Shown one piece after another: positions 25,190 through 35,434 of a stretch of DNA of 64,000 nt. The position numbers and the translations under genes are program-made. Source of the stretch: an uncultured Treponema sp. (GTDB taxonomy: Bacteria; Spirochaetota; Spirochaetia; Treponematales; Treponemataceae). The stretch spans positions 1-64,000 of the forward strand of contig CAMVDX010000003.1 in NCBI GenBank assembly GCA_947166355.1, written 5' to 3'. Position 1 is the stretch's first letter. Every line of letters starts with the position of its first letter. The notes beneath the pieces are model-generated. The model was not told the DNA's origin and did no database searches. It worked only from the letters and a program-made list of their open reading frames with translations.

Positions 25190-26134
25190 TCAGTTTTCTT
25201 CTTCAAGCTCCGGATTTAAGTTACTTATAGCCTTTCTGAGTATGATTCCCTTGGTTTTATTGAGAATTCTCTTGGTAAATGGGATTTTATACTGTTTTTT
25301 AAAGCCTGTAACTGCCTGATCCATAGGAACAGAATCGCCGAATTTCTGTTTGAGGTCGTCCCAGTAGCGAACTGTCCACACGTAAAGGTCTCCAAGCGTT
25401 CTGCCAGGGAAGTCTCGCAGAATAAACTTTTCACGGATAATCGAAACAAGCGGAAAATATACGTTATAAAACCAGGATTTTATAGCTTCTTCCATAGAAA
25501 CTTCGGTTGTACGGTTCTGATTCATGTAATATTTATGGGTCAGAATATGATTATAGATTACGTCGTAACGACCTGCCCTTGAAAAGTCAAGACACCAGTA
25601 ATCTGTTATATCTCCAAAATTAGTTTCACTGTAAAAAACACGTTTTTCATAGTTGATAATCTGTTTCTGGATTTCTTTTAAGGAATCAGCCTTACGGAGC
25701 TTTATTTCACTCTGAAGAGATACTACCTCTGCATCGATAAACTCTGTTCCACGTGCTTTTGCAACAGAAACGCGGTGATTTCCGTCTCGAACAAAATATA
25801 AACCTGCAATTTCGTAAACTTTAATTGGAGGCAGGGTAATATCCTGAATGGCTGCTTCGTCTACATGCTGCCAGCGGTTTTTAAGGTGAGAGCTTTTAGG
25901 AAAAAAACGGTTGTCAAAGTCGTTGTATCGGCCTTCGCTTCCTACTATTTTATCAATAGGAATAACCTTCATTCCGATATATGTTTCTGCACTTGCCTTA
26001 ATCATCTGTTTTACGTCATTAAGGGAAATTAAAGATGCTTCTTCTGGAGAAAGCAGATGTTGTATTTCATTAATAAACGCTTTTGTATGCGCTTTGTTAA
26101 AATCATCTTCTGATTGTGTTTTTGAAAAATCCAT
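25190..26134 (-). CDS. ParB/sulfiredoxin-like domain protein
   Basis: 314 residues. Residues ~60-140 contain a ParB-like N-terminal fold with the motif FVRDGNHRVSVAKARG, similar to the nucleotide-binding GxxRxxA box of ParB and sulfiredoxin. The rest (~150-314) is helical, aromatic-rich and unrecognised. There is no helix-turn-helix or parS-type partner, and no ParA next door, so chromosome partitioning is not implied. The start lies 2 bp after the metallophosphoesterase stop, so both belong to one operon with the TPR protein upstream. Confidence 0.7.
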   Translation of the reverse strand: MDFSKTQSEDDFNKAHTKAFINEIQHLLSPEEASLISLNDVKQMIKASAETYIGMKVIPIDKIVGSEGRYNDFDNRFFPKSSHLKNRWQHVDEAAIQDITLPPIKVYEIAGLYFVRDGNHRVSVAKARGTEFIDAEVVSLQSEIKLRKADSLKEIQKQIINYEKRVFYSETNFGDITDYWCLDFSRAGRYDVIYNHILTHKYYMNQNRTTEVSMEEAIKSWFYNVYFPLVSIIREKFILRDFPGRTLGDLYVWTVRYWDDLKQKFGDSVPMDQAVTGFKKQYKIPFTKRILNKTKGIILRKAISNLNPELEEEN

Positions 26135-26136
26135 TC

Positions 26137-26868
26137 TTAGTTGTCCTTCTTTTCTGATGTTTTTTGTGGCAGTTCAATTACACAATGTGCGTATGCATTG
26201 ACTACTGTAGTATCAAAATATTTTCCAATCCGTTCTTCTCTTAAATCATACAGATGAATGTGACCGTGAACCATATAAGTAGGCTTAAAACGCTGAATAA
26301 ACCAGTTAAAACATTCAAAACCTATATGGCACGGGTCTTCGTGGTCATGTATGTGCCGCGGAGAAGCATGTGTCATAAAAATATCAAGATACCTTCCGTA
26401 CTTTATTCTATTATATATAAGTCTTGGAACAAGGCGAAGCAGACGGGTTTTCATCTGGAACTCGGAAAACTGGCAAAGTCCATTATTATATTTGCGGGTA
26501 CCTGAAACTCCTGCGATAAGTAAAGGGGTTGGTTTGCCGTTTTGCGGATCTATATATGAAAGAGCTTCGTTTACAAAAGCCTTGAATCCAAGATAGGTTG
26601 CTCCGTGAGCATGAGAAACATCATGCATTTCATGAATTGACTTTTCTGTCAGGGTACGGTTATCGCGGTGATAAAAATGATAATCCTTAAGGTCATGATT
26701 TCCGAATACAAAATAGGTAGGCTTGTTGAATACAGTGACAATGAAATCAACATAATCCATAGGCAGATCGCCTGCACATAAGATTAAATCTATGTCGGAA
26801 AAAGAGTTTTTTACGTTCTGGTTGTAAATCAACGGATCTACATAATCTGAAACGCAGAGAATTTTCAT
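26137..26868 (-). CDS. Calcineurin-like metallophosphoesterase
   Basis: 243 residues with all metallophosphoesterase motifs: DYVD near residue 7, CAGDLPMD, FGNHD, MTHASPRH and MVHGHIH. It hydrolyses a phosphodiester or phosphomonoester with two metal ions; substrate unknown. Its ATG overlaps the stop of the upstream TPR gene by four bases (ATGA), indicating translational coupling. Confidence 0.9.
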   Translation of the reverse strand: MKILCVSDYVDPLIYNQNVKNSFSDIDLILCAGDLPMDYVDFIVTVFNKPTYFVFGNHDLKDYHFYHRDNRTLTEKSIHEMHDVSHAHGATYLGFKAFVNEALSYIDPQNGKPTPLLIAGVSGTRKYNNGLCQFSEFQMKTRLLRLVPRLIYNRIKYGRYLDIFMTHASPRHIHDHEDPCHIGFECFNWFIQRFKPTYMVHGHIHLYDLREERIGKYFDTTVVNAYAHCVIELPQKTSEKKDN

Positions 26869-28226
26869 TTGCTGCCAGCTTTTGAGAGAAGTGCTTCAAG
26901 CTTATCTTTTTCTACAAGTTCAACAGGGCGGTTTTCTGCAAAGCGTTTTGCCGCAGTATTAAAGCCGGAACTTGAAAAAAGAAATGCTTTTACGCTGTTC
27001 ATGGATTTCATCTGATCGAGAGATTCATGAATCTGAGGTTCTGCAATAGGTTCAGGATCCCGATAAAATCGGATGAAGATTACCTGTTTTCTTACAGCCA
27101 TCCAGGATTCATCACTTTTATTCACTGCTGTAAGCTGACAACCCCATTTTTTTGCATCACACGAAAGAACCTGAAGACCAATGCCTTTTACAACCGAATT
27201 TTTGCAAATCATAGGGAATTCTTCATTACTGCAGGTAAGGTAATCTTTTAGGAAGTCATTTGCCTGTAAATCTTTATATTCAGAAAGCTTAGCGGAAACA
27301 TCGCGAAAGCCTTTATTGCGTTTGTAAATTGCTTCCCACTGTTCTATAGCCTTGTCAATTTTGCGGTTTTTTTCAAAACAAGTGGCAAGAAAATAACGGG
27401 CATAAAGAGTTTCCGGCTGAGAATCACTTTTATCAAGCTCAATAGCGCGCTGGAAGTCTACAATAGCATTGTCGTAACGGTTTGCAATCATATAGCAGGA
27501 ACCGTGTTCGATAATTGCTTTCTGTTTAATATCCTGATCACGCTGAGCCTTTTCAAAAGCCTTAATAGCTCCCTGCAGGTCTTTTGCATCCTTAAGAATT
27601 TTCCCAAGATAATAATATGATGAATAAGTTTCTGGACTCAGCTTGAGGGCAAGGTCAATTTCTTTTTTTGCTTCATTAAACTGCTTTGTTCGATAGAGCA
27701 TGAGACCGATTTCCGCATGAGCTTTTGCGTGTTTTTTATCCAGCATTGCACACTTCTGCATAAACCCAAGGGCAATATCATAACGGTTCTGCTGCTCGTA
27801 AATATAGCCTACCTGATAAAAATTATCTGCATTCTGAGGATCGAGTTTTGTGAGCAGGAGAAAGTTTTTTAAAGCTTCATTCTGCTGATTATATTTTAAA
27901 AGAAGCTGAGAGTATTCACGGCGGAAAGAAAGTTCATTTATTCCTTCACCGAAAAGTGCGTTATCATTTACATTTTTGTATTCGATTATTGCAAGTTCTG
28001 TTTTATTTTCCTTTACATAAGCCTTACCTAGATAATAATGCGCCAGATAGTTTTTTGAATCCTTTGCAAGAATCTGTTTGGCAAGCTTAATTGCATTCTG
28101 AGTTTTTCCCTGCTTGATAAGGCGTGGTACAGCTTCTATTCTTTTTGGAGAAATAAAATTTTTTAATATGAGGAAAATGAGTGCAAGAACCACAAAGACA
28201 AGAAAAACAATGACAACAATAATCAT
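26865..28226 (-). CDS. Membrane-anchored TPR protein
   Basis: 453 residues: one N-terminal membrane helix (about 3-23), then a run of about eight tetratricopeptide repeats (~40-320), then a C-terminal domain (~340-453) without recognised motif. The ATG at 28226 is preferred; a TTG six codons upstream would leave no ribosome site because it overlaps GGGAG. First gene of the operon with the phosphoesterase and ParB-like genes, and divergent from another TPR gene at 28358. Confidence 0.82.
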   Translation of the reverse strand: MIIVVIVFLVFVVLALIFLILKNFISPKRIEAVPRLIKQGKTQNAIKLAKQILAKDSKNYLAHYYLGKAYVKENKTELAIIEYKNVNDNALFGEGINELSFRREYSQLLLKYNQQNEALKNFLLLTKLDPQNADNFYQVGYIYEQQNRYDIALGFMQKCAMLDKKHAKAHAEIGLMLYRTKQFNEAKKEIDLALKLSPETYSSYYYLGKILKDAKDLQGAIKAFEKAQRDQDIKQKAIIEHGSCYMIANRYDNAIVDFQRAIELDKSDSQPETLYARYFLATCFEKNRKIDKAIEQWEAIYKRNKGFRDVSAKLSEYKDLQANDFLKDYLTCSNEEFPMICKNSVVKGIGLQVLSCDAKKWGCQLTAVNKSDESWMAVRKQVIFIRFYRDPEPIAEPQIHESLDQMKSMNSVKAFLFSSSGFNTAAKRFAENRPVELVEKDKLEALLSKAGSK

Positions 28227-28357
28227 CTTTATAACTACTCCCAAAAAAGAATCTGAACTGATATAATGATATTTGTGCAGATTAAGTCTTAACAGAATCT
28301 TTCGATAATAAGAGTAGTAAATTTATGTCACTATGTCAAACCTGAAGGGCAATAAAT

Positions 28358-29677
28358 ATGAAGAATAAAAAGAACACATTGAAGGTATTTGCATTTATAC
28401 TTATTTTTCCGGCAGCACTGTGTTTTTCACAGAATAAAGATTTTTATGGGGCAGGTACAGGTGCTGGCGGAAATCTTAGTCAGGGAGAATCTCTTTTTAA
28501 GGAAAATAATGCAAAAGATGCGGTTCAGGTTCTTGAATATGAAATTCAAAATGGAACGGTTTCTGGTAATACTTATAATTTTCTTGGACTTGGTTATTAT
28601 CAGTTAGGAGATTTTGAAAAATCTATTGATGCTTTCAGACGTGGCTTAAAGGCTCAGCCTGATAATGTAAAGCTTCTTTCTTATAATCTTGGAAATACTT
28701 ATTATGCAATGAAGTCTTATGAGGAAGCTTTGCAGTGTTATTCTGATTCGCTGAACTCTGATCCATTTTTTTATGAAGCTCTTTTAAATCGTGCAAATGC
28801 CTTATTAATGCTGGACAGACTTGTTTCTGCAAAAGAGGATTATGTGGAATTTGTTGCAAAATGTCCGGATGATCCTCAGTATGAAAAAATTGAGCTTTTA
28901 ATTGCAGCTCTTGATACTGAAATTGCACGCCGAGAAGAAGAAGCAAGACTTCTGGCTGAGCAGGAAAAAGCAAAATGGGAAGAGTTTGACGGTGCTCTTG
29001 CAGAAAAAAAAGATGATGATGGGATGCCTGACTGGGAAGAGATTGATGGCCTGCTTGAAAAGAACTCTGTTGAAACTGTAGCTGAATGGGAGCGCATAAA
29101 TAGTGAACAGGATCCAGATATTAGTGAAGTTGCGGAAAGCGCTGAGAACTCTGGGAATGAAGAGGGCGCGGAAGAATGGGAAGAACTAACTCCTCAAGAA
29201 AAAATTGCAAAAACCGAAGAAGTTGAAAAATCAGACAAGGTATCTGACGAGCTGAAAAAGCAATGGGAAACAATTGAAAAAAATGAAGTTCCGGATGTAG
29301 AAGAAAAACTGGATGATGAAGAACTTCTTGCTTTTGAAGATTGGGAAGATCTTGGAGATGAACAGCTGGAAGAAATAAAAGCTCTTGATGAAGAAAGCCG
29401 CCGTGAGAGAGAGAACTGGCTTAAGCAGAAGCAGCGTGAGGAAGAAGATCGAATTGCCCGAGAAAACGCACAACGCCTAAAGGAAAAAGTTCAGGCAGAA
29501 GAGGATGAACGTAAACGCCGCGAGGAACTTCTGGAAGAACTGAGAAAATCAGAAGAAGACAGACGTAAGAAGCTTCTGGAAGATGTTGCAAACAGTCTGC
29601 AGAATGGAGAGTCCACAAACCTTACTTCTGGAGCAGAAGATCTTATGGATTATGATTTGGAAGGGGAACTTGATTAA
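28358..29677 (+). CDS. Exported TPR protein with acidic coiled-coil tail
   Basis: 439 residues. Signal peptide (about 1-24, ending CFSQ), three to four TPRs (~40-190), then a highly charged region rich in Glu (~190-440), predicted coiled coil. The tail repeats short modules such as WEEIDGLL, EEWEELT, WETIEKN and FEDWEDL. It is likely periplasmic. GAAGGG precedes the ATG. The next gene follows after 2 bp and is also a TPR coiled-coil protein, so they may form a complex. Confidence 0.78.
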   Translation: MKNKKNTLKVFAFILIFPAALCFSQNKDFYGAGTGAGGNLSQGESLFKENNAKDAVQVLEYEIQNGTVSGNTYNFLGLGYYQLGDFEKSIDAFRRGLKAQPDNVKLLSYNLGNTYYAMKSYEEALQCYSDSLNSDPFFYEALLNRANALLMLDRLVSAKEDYVEFVAKCPDDPQYEKIELLIAALDTEIARREEEARLLAEQEKAKWEEFDGALAEKKDDDGMPDWEEIDGLLEKNSVETVAEWERINSEQDPDISEVAESAENSGNEEGAEEWEELTPQEKIAKTEEVEKSDKVSDELKKQWETIEKNEVPDVEEKLDDEELLAFEDWEDLGDEQLEEIKALDEESRRERENWLKQKQREEEDRIARENAQRLKEKVQAEEDERKRREELLEELRKSEEDRRKKLLEDVANSLQNGESTNLTSGAEDLMDYDLEGELD

Positions 29678-29679
29678 CG

Positions 29680-31755
29680 ATGAAGAAAAAAAACAGGGAG
29701 CCGGTAAATCCGGAAAAGCAGGTTATAAATCAGGATGAAAAAAGAAAAAAACTCCTAAAACAAATTGGTATAGCGGCTGCCATTATTTTACTCATCATGT
29801 TAATACTTCTTTTGATGAAATGTGAAGGCTGTTCTTCTGAAAGCAGCAAAAATCGTAATTGGGAAAAAAACGGCCATTCTTATGAGTCAAAGCTGGACGG
29901 TTCAGAGCTCTTTGGTGATGGCAGCGAATATGATAATACTGATTATGGCAAAATGAACTTTGATGCTTCAGATGAAGAAAGTGCTCGTCTGGAAAAAGAA
30001 AGACTCGAAAAAGAACGACTTGAAAAAGAAAGGCGCGATAAAGAACGACTTGATAAAGAACAGCTTGAAAAGGAAGAAAAGCGTCGTGCCGAAGAAGCCA
30101 AAAAGAAAGCTGAAGAAGAAAAGCGTCTGAAGGCTGAAGAAGAAAAAAGACTTAAAGCTGAACAAAAAAGACTCGCCGATGAAGAAAAGGCCCGCAAGGC
30201 TGAAGCGAAAAAAGCTGCTGAAGAAGAAAAAAAACGCAAAGCAGCAGAAGAGGCGGCCCGAAAGGCCGAAGAAGATAAACGCAAGGCTGAAGAAGAAGCA
30301 AAAAAAATTGAAGAAAAACGCAGAGCAGAGGAAGCGGCTCTAAAGGCAGAGGAAGAAAAACGTAAAGCAGATGAAGCAGCTAAAAAATCTCTGGAAGCTG
30401 CCCGCAAAAAGGCTGAAGCAGATAATGCTTTAAGTGAAAAAATGAAAAAGATAGCAGAACGCTATATGAATTCTGAATCTGAATCAGAAAAAGCAAAACT
30501 GCTGGATGAAGGCGCGGCTTTAGCTCAGGAAATTCTTAAGAAAAATCCTGATGATGATTCTGCACATTATATGCTTGCACAGGATGCTCTTAAAAAGAAA
30601 AAATATCAGAATGCGCTGGATGAAATTTTAAAGGCAATTGCCCTTAATGAAACAAATTATTTGTATCATTATGATGCCGGAAAAATACAGTATATTTTAA
30701 AGCGTTATGAAGATGCCGGTGGTTCTTTTTCACGTTCTTGTGAGCTTAATAATCAGTATGCTCCAAGCCGCTATAATCTTGGGCTTACTTATATCAAACT
30801 TAATAATGAAGATAAAGCTCTTGAGGCTTTTAAGCAATCTGTAAAAATCAATCCTGAATATGAAAAGGGGTATCTTGAACAGGCGCGGGTTTATAATCGT
30901 CAGGGAAAACTTGCAGAATGTGTAAAAGCTTATGATACTCTTATTACAAAATTCCCGGATAATATTTCTGCCATGATGGAACTTGGCTCAGTTTATTATC
31001 AGAATGGAAAACTTGATGAATCTGAAGCACAGTATAGAAAGGCTCTTTTAGGACTTAATAAAAGTGAAGAAAGAACTCTTACAGAATATAATCTTTCGCG
31101 TGTGCTTTACGATAAGGAAATTCTTGAAGAAGCTCGTAAATATGCGTGGCTTGCGTATGATGAACGAGATTTTGTTCTTAATGACATTCAGCAGGCAAAT
31201 ATTATATATAATTATGCTTTAATTCAGGAAGATTTTGGAAAAACAGATGAAGCTGTAAGACTTTACAATGAAGCACTTGTTCATAATCCGAATCATGTAA
31301 AGTCAAAAGTAAATCTGAGTGCAATTTATATGGCGCAGGAAGAACCTGATGCAGATAAAGCACTGGAGCTTTTGCTTGAGGCATATAAAACTGATAAAAA
31401 TGATTTTAGTGTAAATAATAATCTCGGAACTGCATATTTCCTAAAAAATGATAATCAGAAGGCTGTAGATTTTTATAAGAGGGCTCTTTCTATAGAACCT
31501 CTTGATACAAGCGCAATGCTGAATCTGGCAAATGTGTATACAAAGGATTCTATTGTTGATGATGCAGCTGATTTGTACAATAAAGTAATTGTACTTGAAC
31601 CTGAAAATCTTGAAGCTTATGTTGGGCTTGCAAAAATCCAGATTCAAAAAGGTGAAGCCCAGGGCGCTTACCGAAATCTTCTTTATGTTCGCGGCAAAAA
31701 TCCTTCATTCAGAAAAGCTGAGGTAGATAGTCTGATTGCCGTGCTTGAGAATTAG
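29680..31755 (+). CDS. TolA-like coiled-coil TPR membrane protein
   Basis: 691 residues: a short cytoplasmic N-terminus, one membrane helix (about 30-47, LLIMLILLLMK), then a long charged coiled coil (~105-255) of KAEEEKR / KERLEKE repeats as in TolA, then about ten TPRs to the C-terminus. It probably spans the inner membrane with the TPR domain in the periplasm. The gene starts 2 bp after the previous stop. The coiled coil is low complexity, so homology searches there would mislead. Confidence 0.8.
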   Translation: MKKKNREPVNPEKQVINQDEKRKKLLKQIGIAAAIILLIMLILLLMKCEGCSSESSKNRNWEKNGHSYESKLDGSELFGDGSEYDNTDYGKMNFDASDEESARLEKERLEKERLEKERRDKERLDKEQLEKEEKRRAEEAKKKAEEEKRLKAEEEKRLKAEQKRLADEEKARKAEAKKAAEEEKKRKAAEEAARKAEEDKRKAEEEAKKIEEKRRAEEAALKAEEEKRKADEAAKKSLEAARKKAEADNALSEKMKKIAERYMNSESESEKAKLLDEGAALAQEILKKNPDDDSAHYMLAQDALKKKKYQNALDEILKAIALNETNYLYHYDAGKIQYILKRYEDAGGSFSRSCELNNQYAPSRYNLGLTYIKLNNEDKALEAFKQSVKINPEYEKGYLEQARVYNRQGKLAECVKAYDTLITKFPDNISAMMELGSVYYQNGKLDESEAQYRKALLGLNKSEERTLTEYNLSRVLYDKEILEEARKYAWLAYDERDFVLNDIQQANIIYNYALIQEDFGKTDEAVRLYNEALVHNPNHVKSKVNLSAIYMAQEEPDADKALELLLEAYKTDKNDFSVNNNLGTAYFLKNDNQKAVDFYKRALSIEPLDTSAMLNLANVYTKDSIVDDAADLYNKVIVLEPENLEAYVGLAKIQIQKGEAQGAYRNLLYVRGKNPSFRKAEVDSLIAVLEN

Positions 31756-31781
31756 TTGATTGAGAATCAGGGGGTTGAGGA

Positions 31782-33692
31782 TCAGGTGCGTTTTACTAAT
31801 TCAAAAAGTTTTTCACGGCTGATGACAGTGTAAATTGGACGGCCATGAGGGCAATGCGGGTCTTCAAGTGTAAATGCCTGTTCTACAAGTCGTGCTGCCG
31901 TTATGTCGTCGAGAACGTAGCCGTCTTTTACGGCTGCTTTACATGCTGTCATTGCGGCAATTGAACGAATAATCTGACTTGGCTCAACCTGTTTTACAAA
32001 AAGAAGAGTGCGAAGATCGTACTCTGTTCCTGTCCAGCGTTCCGGGATTGTTTTGATTTCCCATAAACCGTCTGCTGTGTGCTCTGTTTCAAAGCCGATT
32101 CTGTTTAATTCTGGCTTTAGCTTTTCCAGCTGGTTATCCTGACTTTTTGATTCTGTTTTGATTTTATAAGGAATTAAAAGCGGTTGACGACCGGATTCAC
32201 CCTGAGAGTTCATAAGACGGTCAAAAAGAATACGTTCATGTACTGCATGCTGGTCAATTATATAGAGACTGTTGTTTTTTTCAGCAAGAAGGAAGGTTCC
32301 AAGGCATGAACCTATGTAACGGACTTTCGGAGCATTTGTAAAGCCTTCGGAATTCGCATTGTTTCCCGTCTGCCCAAAAGACTTCGCCGCGGCGAGTGCC
32401 TGCTCTGCAAGGCTCCGTGTTGTATTGTAATTTTGCGAGGTCTCGCTGCTTTTTATACCAAGATACTTCGAACGGAAATCAGATAAAGCGTCGGACTTAG
32501 TTTCTGAAGCTTTGTAAGAAATATGTTTTTCGTAAACAGAAGGTGTATCTGCAGAGTCTTTTGCATTTAGAGAATTCTCTGCATAGCTTGCGTTTTTATT
32601 ATTTGATGAAGCAGAGTTTTCTGGAATCTCTGGTGTAAAATCAAATTCCTGCGCCCGTTCTTCGTCTGCGGGTTTATCTTCCTTAAAATTAGAATAAGTA
32701 TATTGATGAAAGAAAGTTCTGATACAACTGCTCAGACCATGGTGAAGGGCAGAAATATCAGAAAAACGGGCTTCTCTTTTTGCCGGGTGAATATTGAAGT
32801 CTATAAGATCCGGGCGAACCTGAGCAAATACTACGGCCACCGGGTAAGTTCCGTTTGGGAAAAAGCCTTGACCGCCGTATTCAACAGCCTGTACAAGTGA
32901 GTATTCCTGAATGCGCCTTCCGTTTGCATAAATAAAAATTTCTTTTTTGTTAGTGCGGCTAACAGCGGGCTCTCCGATTACAACAGTAAAAGACCATTCC
33001 GGATTGCTGCCTCCTGATGACTGACCGAACTCATAAAAAAGCTGTGCGTCTTTGTTATAATTGTTAGCCATAACAAACCTGTCTTTTATAGACTGGCCGG
33101 CAGGAAGGTCTAGTTTAGTTTCTCCGTCTGCAACAAAACGGAATGCAATATCCGGGCGGGCGAGAGCTTTTTCGATAAAGGTGTTACGGCACATAATTCC
33201 TTCTGTAGCCGGGCGTTTTAAAAACTGGCGGCGGGCAGGGAAGTTTTCGAAAAGTCCTTCGGATTGAACGATTGTTCCTTTGAGAGGGGCTGACTGTTCT
33301 ATTATATGATCTTCTGTTATGCTAGCCCGCATTTTATAGCCGCCGCTCTGAATTGAAAGACGTGAAACTGCCGCAATGGAAGCCAGGGCTTCGCCACGAA
33401 AGCCGAGAGTTGAAAGATTCATTAAATCTACTTCAGATTCAATTTTGCTTGTGGCATGCGGGCGGGCACAGTTTTTAAGGTCGTCCTGAGTCATGCCTGC
33501 ACCGTCATCTATAATTCTGATTTTGTCGATACCGCCGCCTGTGATTTCTACCGTAATACTTTTTGCTCCGGCGTCTATGGAGTTATCCATAAGCTCGCGG
33601 ATTATGGCGTTGGGGCGGTCAATAACTTCTCCGGCAGCAATTTTTCTTGCTACCTCAGGATTCAGAGTGCGGACAGGTCTTGCTTGGCTCAT
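31782..33692 (-). CDS. mutL: DNA mismatch repair protein MutL
   Basis: Links MutS mismatch recognition to strand removal. 636 residues: N-terminal GHKL ATPase (KIAAGEVIDRP, RELMDNSIDAGA, DDGAGM, TLGFRGEAL) and C-terminal dimerisation/endonuclease domain. The C-terminal metal motif reads DQHAVHERILFD, with ACKAAV and CPHGRP also present, so an endonuclease-type MutL is likely, although the last acidic residue of the DQHA motif is Asp instead of Glu. Residues ~340-440 form a variable linker. Its start overlaps the end of xseB by four bases. Confidence 0.96.
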   Translation of the reverse strand: MSQARPVRTLNPEVARKIAAGEVIDRPNAIIRELMDNSIDAGAKSITVEITGGGIDKIRIIDDGAGMTQDDLKNCARPHATSKIESEVDLMNLSTLGFRGEALASIAAVSRLSIQSGGYKMRASITEDHIIEQSAPLKGTIVQSEGLFENFPARRQFLKRPATEGIMCRNTFIEKALARPDIAFRFVADGETKLDLPAGQSIKDRFVMANNYNKDAQLFYEFGQSSGGSNPEWSFTVVIGEPAVSRTNKKEIFIYANGRRIQEYSLVQAVEYGGQGFFPNGTYPVAVVFAQVRPDLIDFNIHPAKREARFSDISALHHGLSSCIRTFFHQYTYSNFKEDKPADEERAQEFDFTPEIPENSASSNNKNASYAENSLNAKDSADTPSVYEKHISYKASETKSDALSDFRSKYLGIKSSETSQNYNTTRSLAEQALAAAKSFGQTGNNANSEGFTNAPKVRYIGSCLGTFLLAEKNNSLYIIDQHAVHERILFDRLMNSQGESGRQPLLIPYKIKTESKSQDNQLEKLKPELNRIGFETEHTADGLWEIKTIPERWTGTEYDLRTLLFVKQVEPSQIIRSIAAMTACKAAVKDGYVLDDITAARLVEQAFTLEDPHCPHGRPIYTVISREKLFELVKRT

Positions 33693-33946
33693 TTTCTGGT
33701 TCCGTTTACTTCGCCGTCGTCGCTGAAAAGATCCATTTGAGGCGGATTTTCTTTTGTCATAGGATTTGGCTCGTTCATGAGAATCTGGATCTTGCCTTCG
33801 ATTTCATCCAGCTGCTTTTCCATTCCAGAAGCAAGCTTAATTCCTTCTTCGAAGTCTTTAAGCGCGTCTTCGAGCGAAATGTCGCTGCGTTTGATATCTG
33901 ATGTAAGCTGTTCGAGCTTCTGTAAATTTTGTTCAAATGAATTCAA
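33689..33946 (-). CDS. xseB: Exodeoxyribonuclease VII small subunit
   Basis: 85 residues. The typical coiled-coil XseB motif LEQLTSDIKRSDISLEDALKDFEEG is present (in two consecutive parts), followed by a charged tail. It binds XseA to form the processive single-strand nuclease. It is translationally coupled to mutL and separated from xseA by a repeat. Confidence 0.93.
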   Translation of the reverse strand: MNSFEQNLQKLEQLTSDIKRSDISLEDALKDFEEGIKLASGMEKQLDEIEGKIQILMNEPNPMTKENPPQMDLFSDDGEVNGTRK

Positions 33947-33967
33947 TTTGATATACCTCCAGATTAA

Positions 33968-34053
33968 GTCGTTGCGAGGAGCGAACTCAGTGAGCGGCGG
34001 GACAATTTATTGAATAAATTGCTCCACATTGCCCTGTTCGTGTTCGCAATGAC
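33968..34053. repeat. Dispersed palindromic repeat between xseA and xseB
   Basis: Ends read gtcgttgcgagg and cgcaatgac, an imperfect inverted pair of the GTCATTGCGAGG family seen elsewhere in the window; an inner hairpin has caatttattgaataaattg. Confidence 0.72.
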
Positions 34054-34058
34054 GGTGT

Positions 34059-35264
34059 TTATTTTGTTACTACTGCGTTAATTTTTCCTTCCGCAGGTGT
34101 TATAATCAATTTTGTACCCTCAGTAACTTGTTTATCACTTCGAATAATTTTTCCATTTTCATCACAAACCATAGAATATCCCCGGTCGAAGATTGTCTGT
34201 GGACTTGCATTTTCCAAAACCGTGCGGCTTTGTGCTATGCGAACGCGAAGGTCGCGGATTTTTTCCTGTAAGTTTTGAGGAAGCGCTTCGCGGGCAGCGG
34301 CAAAACGGTTTAACAGCGGCTGCTGGATATTTCTGAAGCGCACTTCAAGGCTTTCAGGATTAAAGGCTTTTACCATAAGTCTGGTGTTTTTGATTCTGGC
34401 AGAAATTGTGTCGTAAAAGCCTGTTTTATAGGCTGCGAGGTTTTGTTTGAGGTCGGCCAGCAGCGGTACGGCCATTTCTGCGGCGGCGGATGGGGTTGGA
34501 GCGCGGCGGTCTGCCGAATAATCGCACAATGCCCAGTCAATTTCGTGTCCTACTGCGCTGATTGTAGGAATACGGGACTCAGCTACGGCGCGCACTACGC
34601 TTTCTTCGCTGAAAGGAAGCAAATCTTCAAGAGAACCACCGCCTCGGCCAACAATCAGGACATCGCAAAGTTCATAAAAGTTTGCAATTTCAATCATCTT
34701 GCAGATTGTCTGAGCAGCACCTTCGCCTTGAACAATAGCCGGTAGTACCAGAATGTTTACACCGGGATTGCGGCGTTTTGTAACATTCAATATATCACGT
34801 ATGGCAGCACCTGTCGGGCTTGTAACAACTCCAATTGTGCGGGGAAAGAGCGGCAGGGGCTTTTTGCGGTTTTCATCAAAAAGACCTTCGGCTGCAAGCT
34901 TTCTTTTGCGTTCTTCGAGCATCTGAAGAATATTGCCGGCTCCCGCAATTTCCATAGTATTTACTATTATCTGGTAATTTCCCTGAGGTGCATAAACCGA
35001 AATGCTTCCCCTGCAGCGAACTTTGTCTCCATCTTTCGGGCGGAAGTTCAACTTCATTGCGGCACCGCGGAATATTACTGCTTTTATCTGAGCATTATTA
35101 TCTTTAAGGGTAAAATAGATGTGGCCTGCGGCACTAGGTCTCCAGTTAGAAATTTCTCCTTCGATAGTAATAGTGCGGAAGGAGGTTTCTAAAATTTCTT
35201 TGATTAAATCTGTAATCTGCGAAACGCTGAAAACAATGTCCTGTGGTAATTCCGGTGCGTTCAT
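34059..35264 (-). CDS. xseA: Exodeoxyribonuclease VII large subunit
   Basis: Catalytic subunit of ExoVII, which degrades single-stranded DNA from both ends. 401 residues: OB-fold (~5-100, SNWRPSAAGHIYFTLKD), catalytic domain with GVVTSPTGAAIRD, VGRGGGSLEDL and AVGHEIDWALCDYSADRRAPTPSAAAE (two blocks), and a short C-terminal coiled coil. Followed by xseB and mutL on the same strand, which forms a DNA repair cluster. Confidence 0.96.
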   Translation of the reverse strand: MNAPELPQDIVFSVSQITDLIKEILETSFRTITIEGEISNWRPSAAGHIYFTLKDNNAQIKAVIFRGAAMKLNFRPKDGDKVRCRGSISVYAPQGNYQIIVNTMEIAGAGNILQMLEERKRKLAAEGLFDENRKKPLPLFPRTIGVVTSPTGAAIRDILNVTKRRNPGVNILVLPAIVQGEGAAQTICKMIEIANFYELCDVLIVGRGGGSLEDLLPFSEESVVRAVAESRIPTISAVGHEIDWALCDYSADRRAPTPSAAAEMAVPLLADLKQNLAAYKTGFYDTISARIKNTRLMVKAFNPESLEVRFRNIQQPLLNRFAAAREALPQNLQEKIRDLRVRIAQSRTVLENASPQTIFDRGYSMVCDENGKIIRSDKQVTEGTKLIITPAEGKINAVVTK

Positions 35265-35280
35265 TTTCCCCTCAGCTTGA

Positions 35281-35369
35281 ATGGATTGCTTCGGCTATGC
35301 CTCGCAATGACATTATTGCGAGACCGTAAGTCCTGTCATTGCGAGGAGCGCAGCGACGAAGCAATCCAT
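35281..35369. repeat. Dispersed repeat with 13-bp inverted ends
   Basis: Outer arms atggattgcttcg (35281-35293) and cgaagcaatccat (35357-35369) are perfect complements. Inside are further cgcaatgaca and tgtcattgcg pairs. It lies between the divergent xseA and spiro-SPASM genes. Confidence 0.82.
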
Positions 35370-35434
35370 TTTACGTCAATTTCAACTTACCTTATTTTAT
35401 TAACTTATTCAATGAAATGCCGATAAAGAATTTG

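Noticed and set aside
29943-30407. Ser/Ala/Arg-rich antisense frame
   Set aside because: Mirror of the Lys/Glu coiled-coil repeat of the TolA-like gene; a composition artefact.
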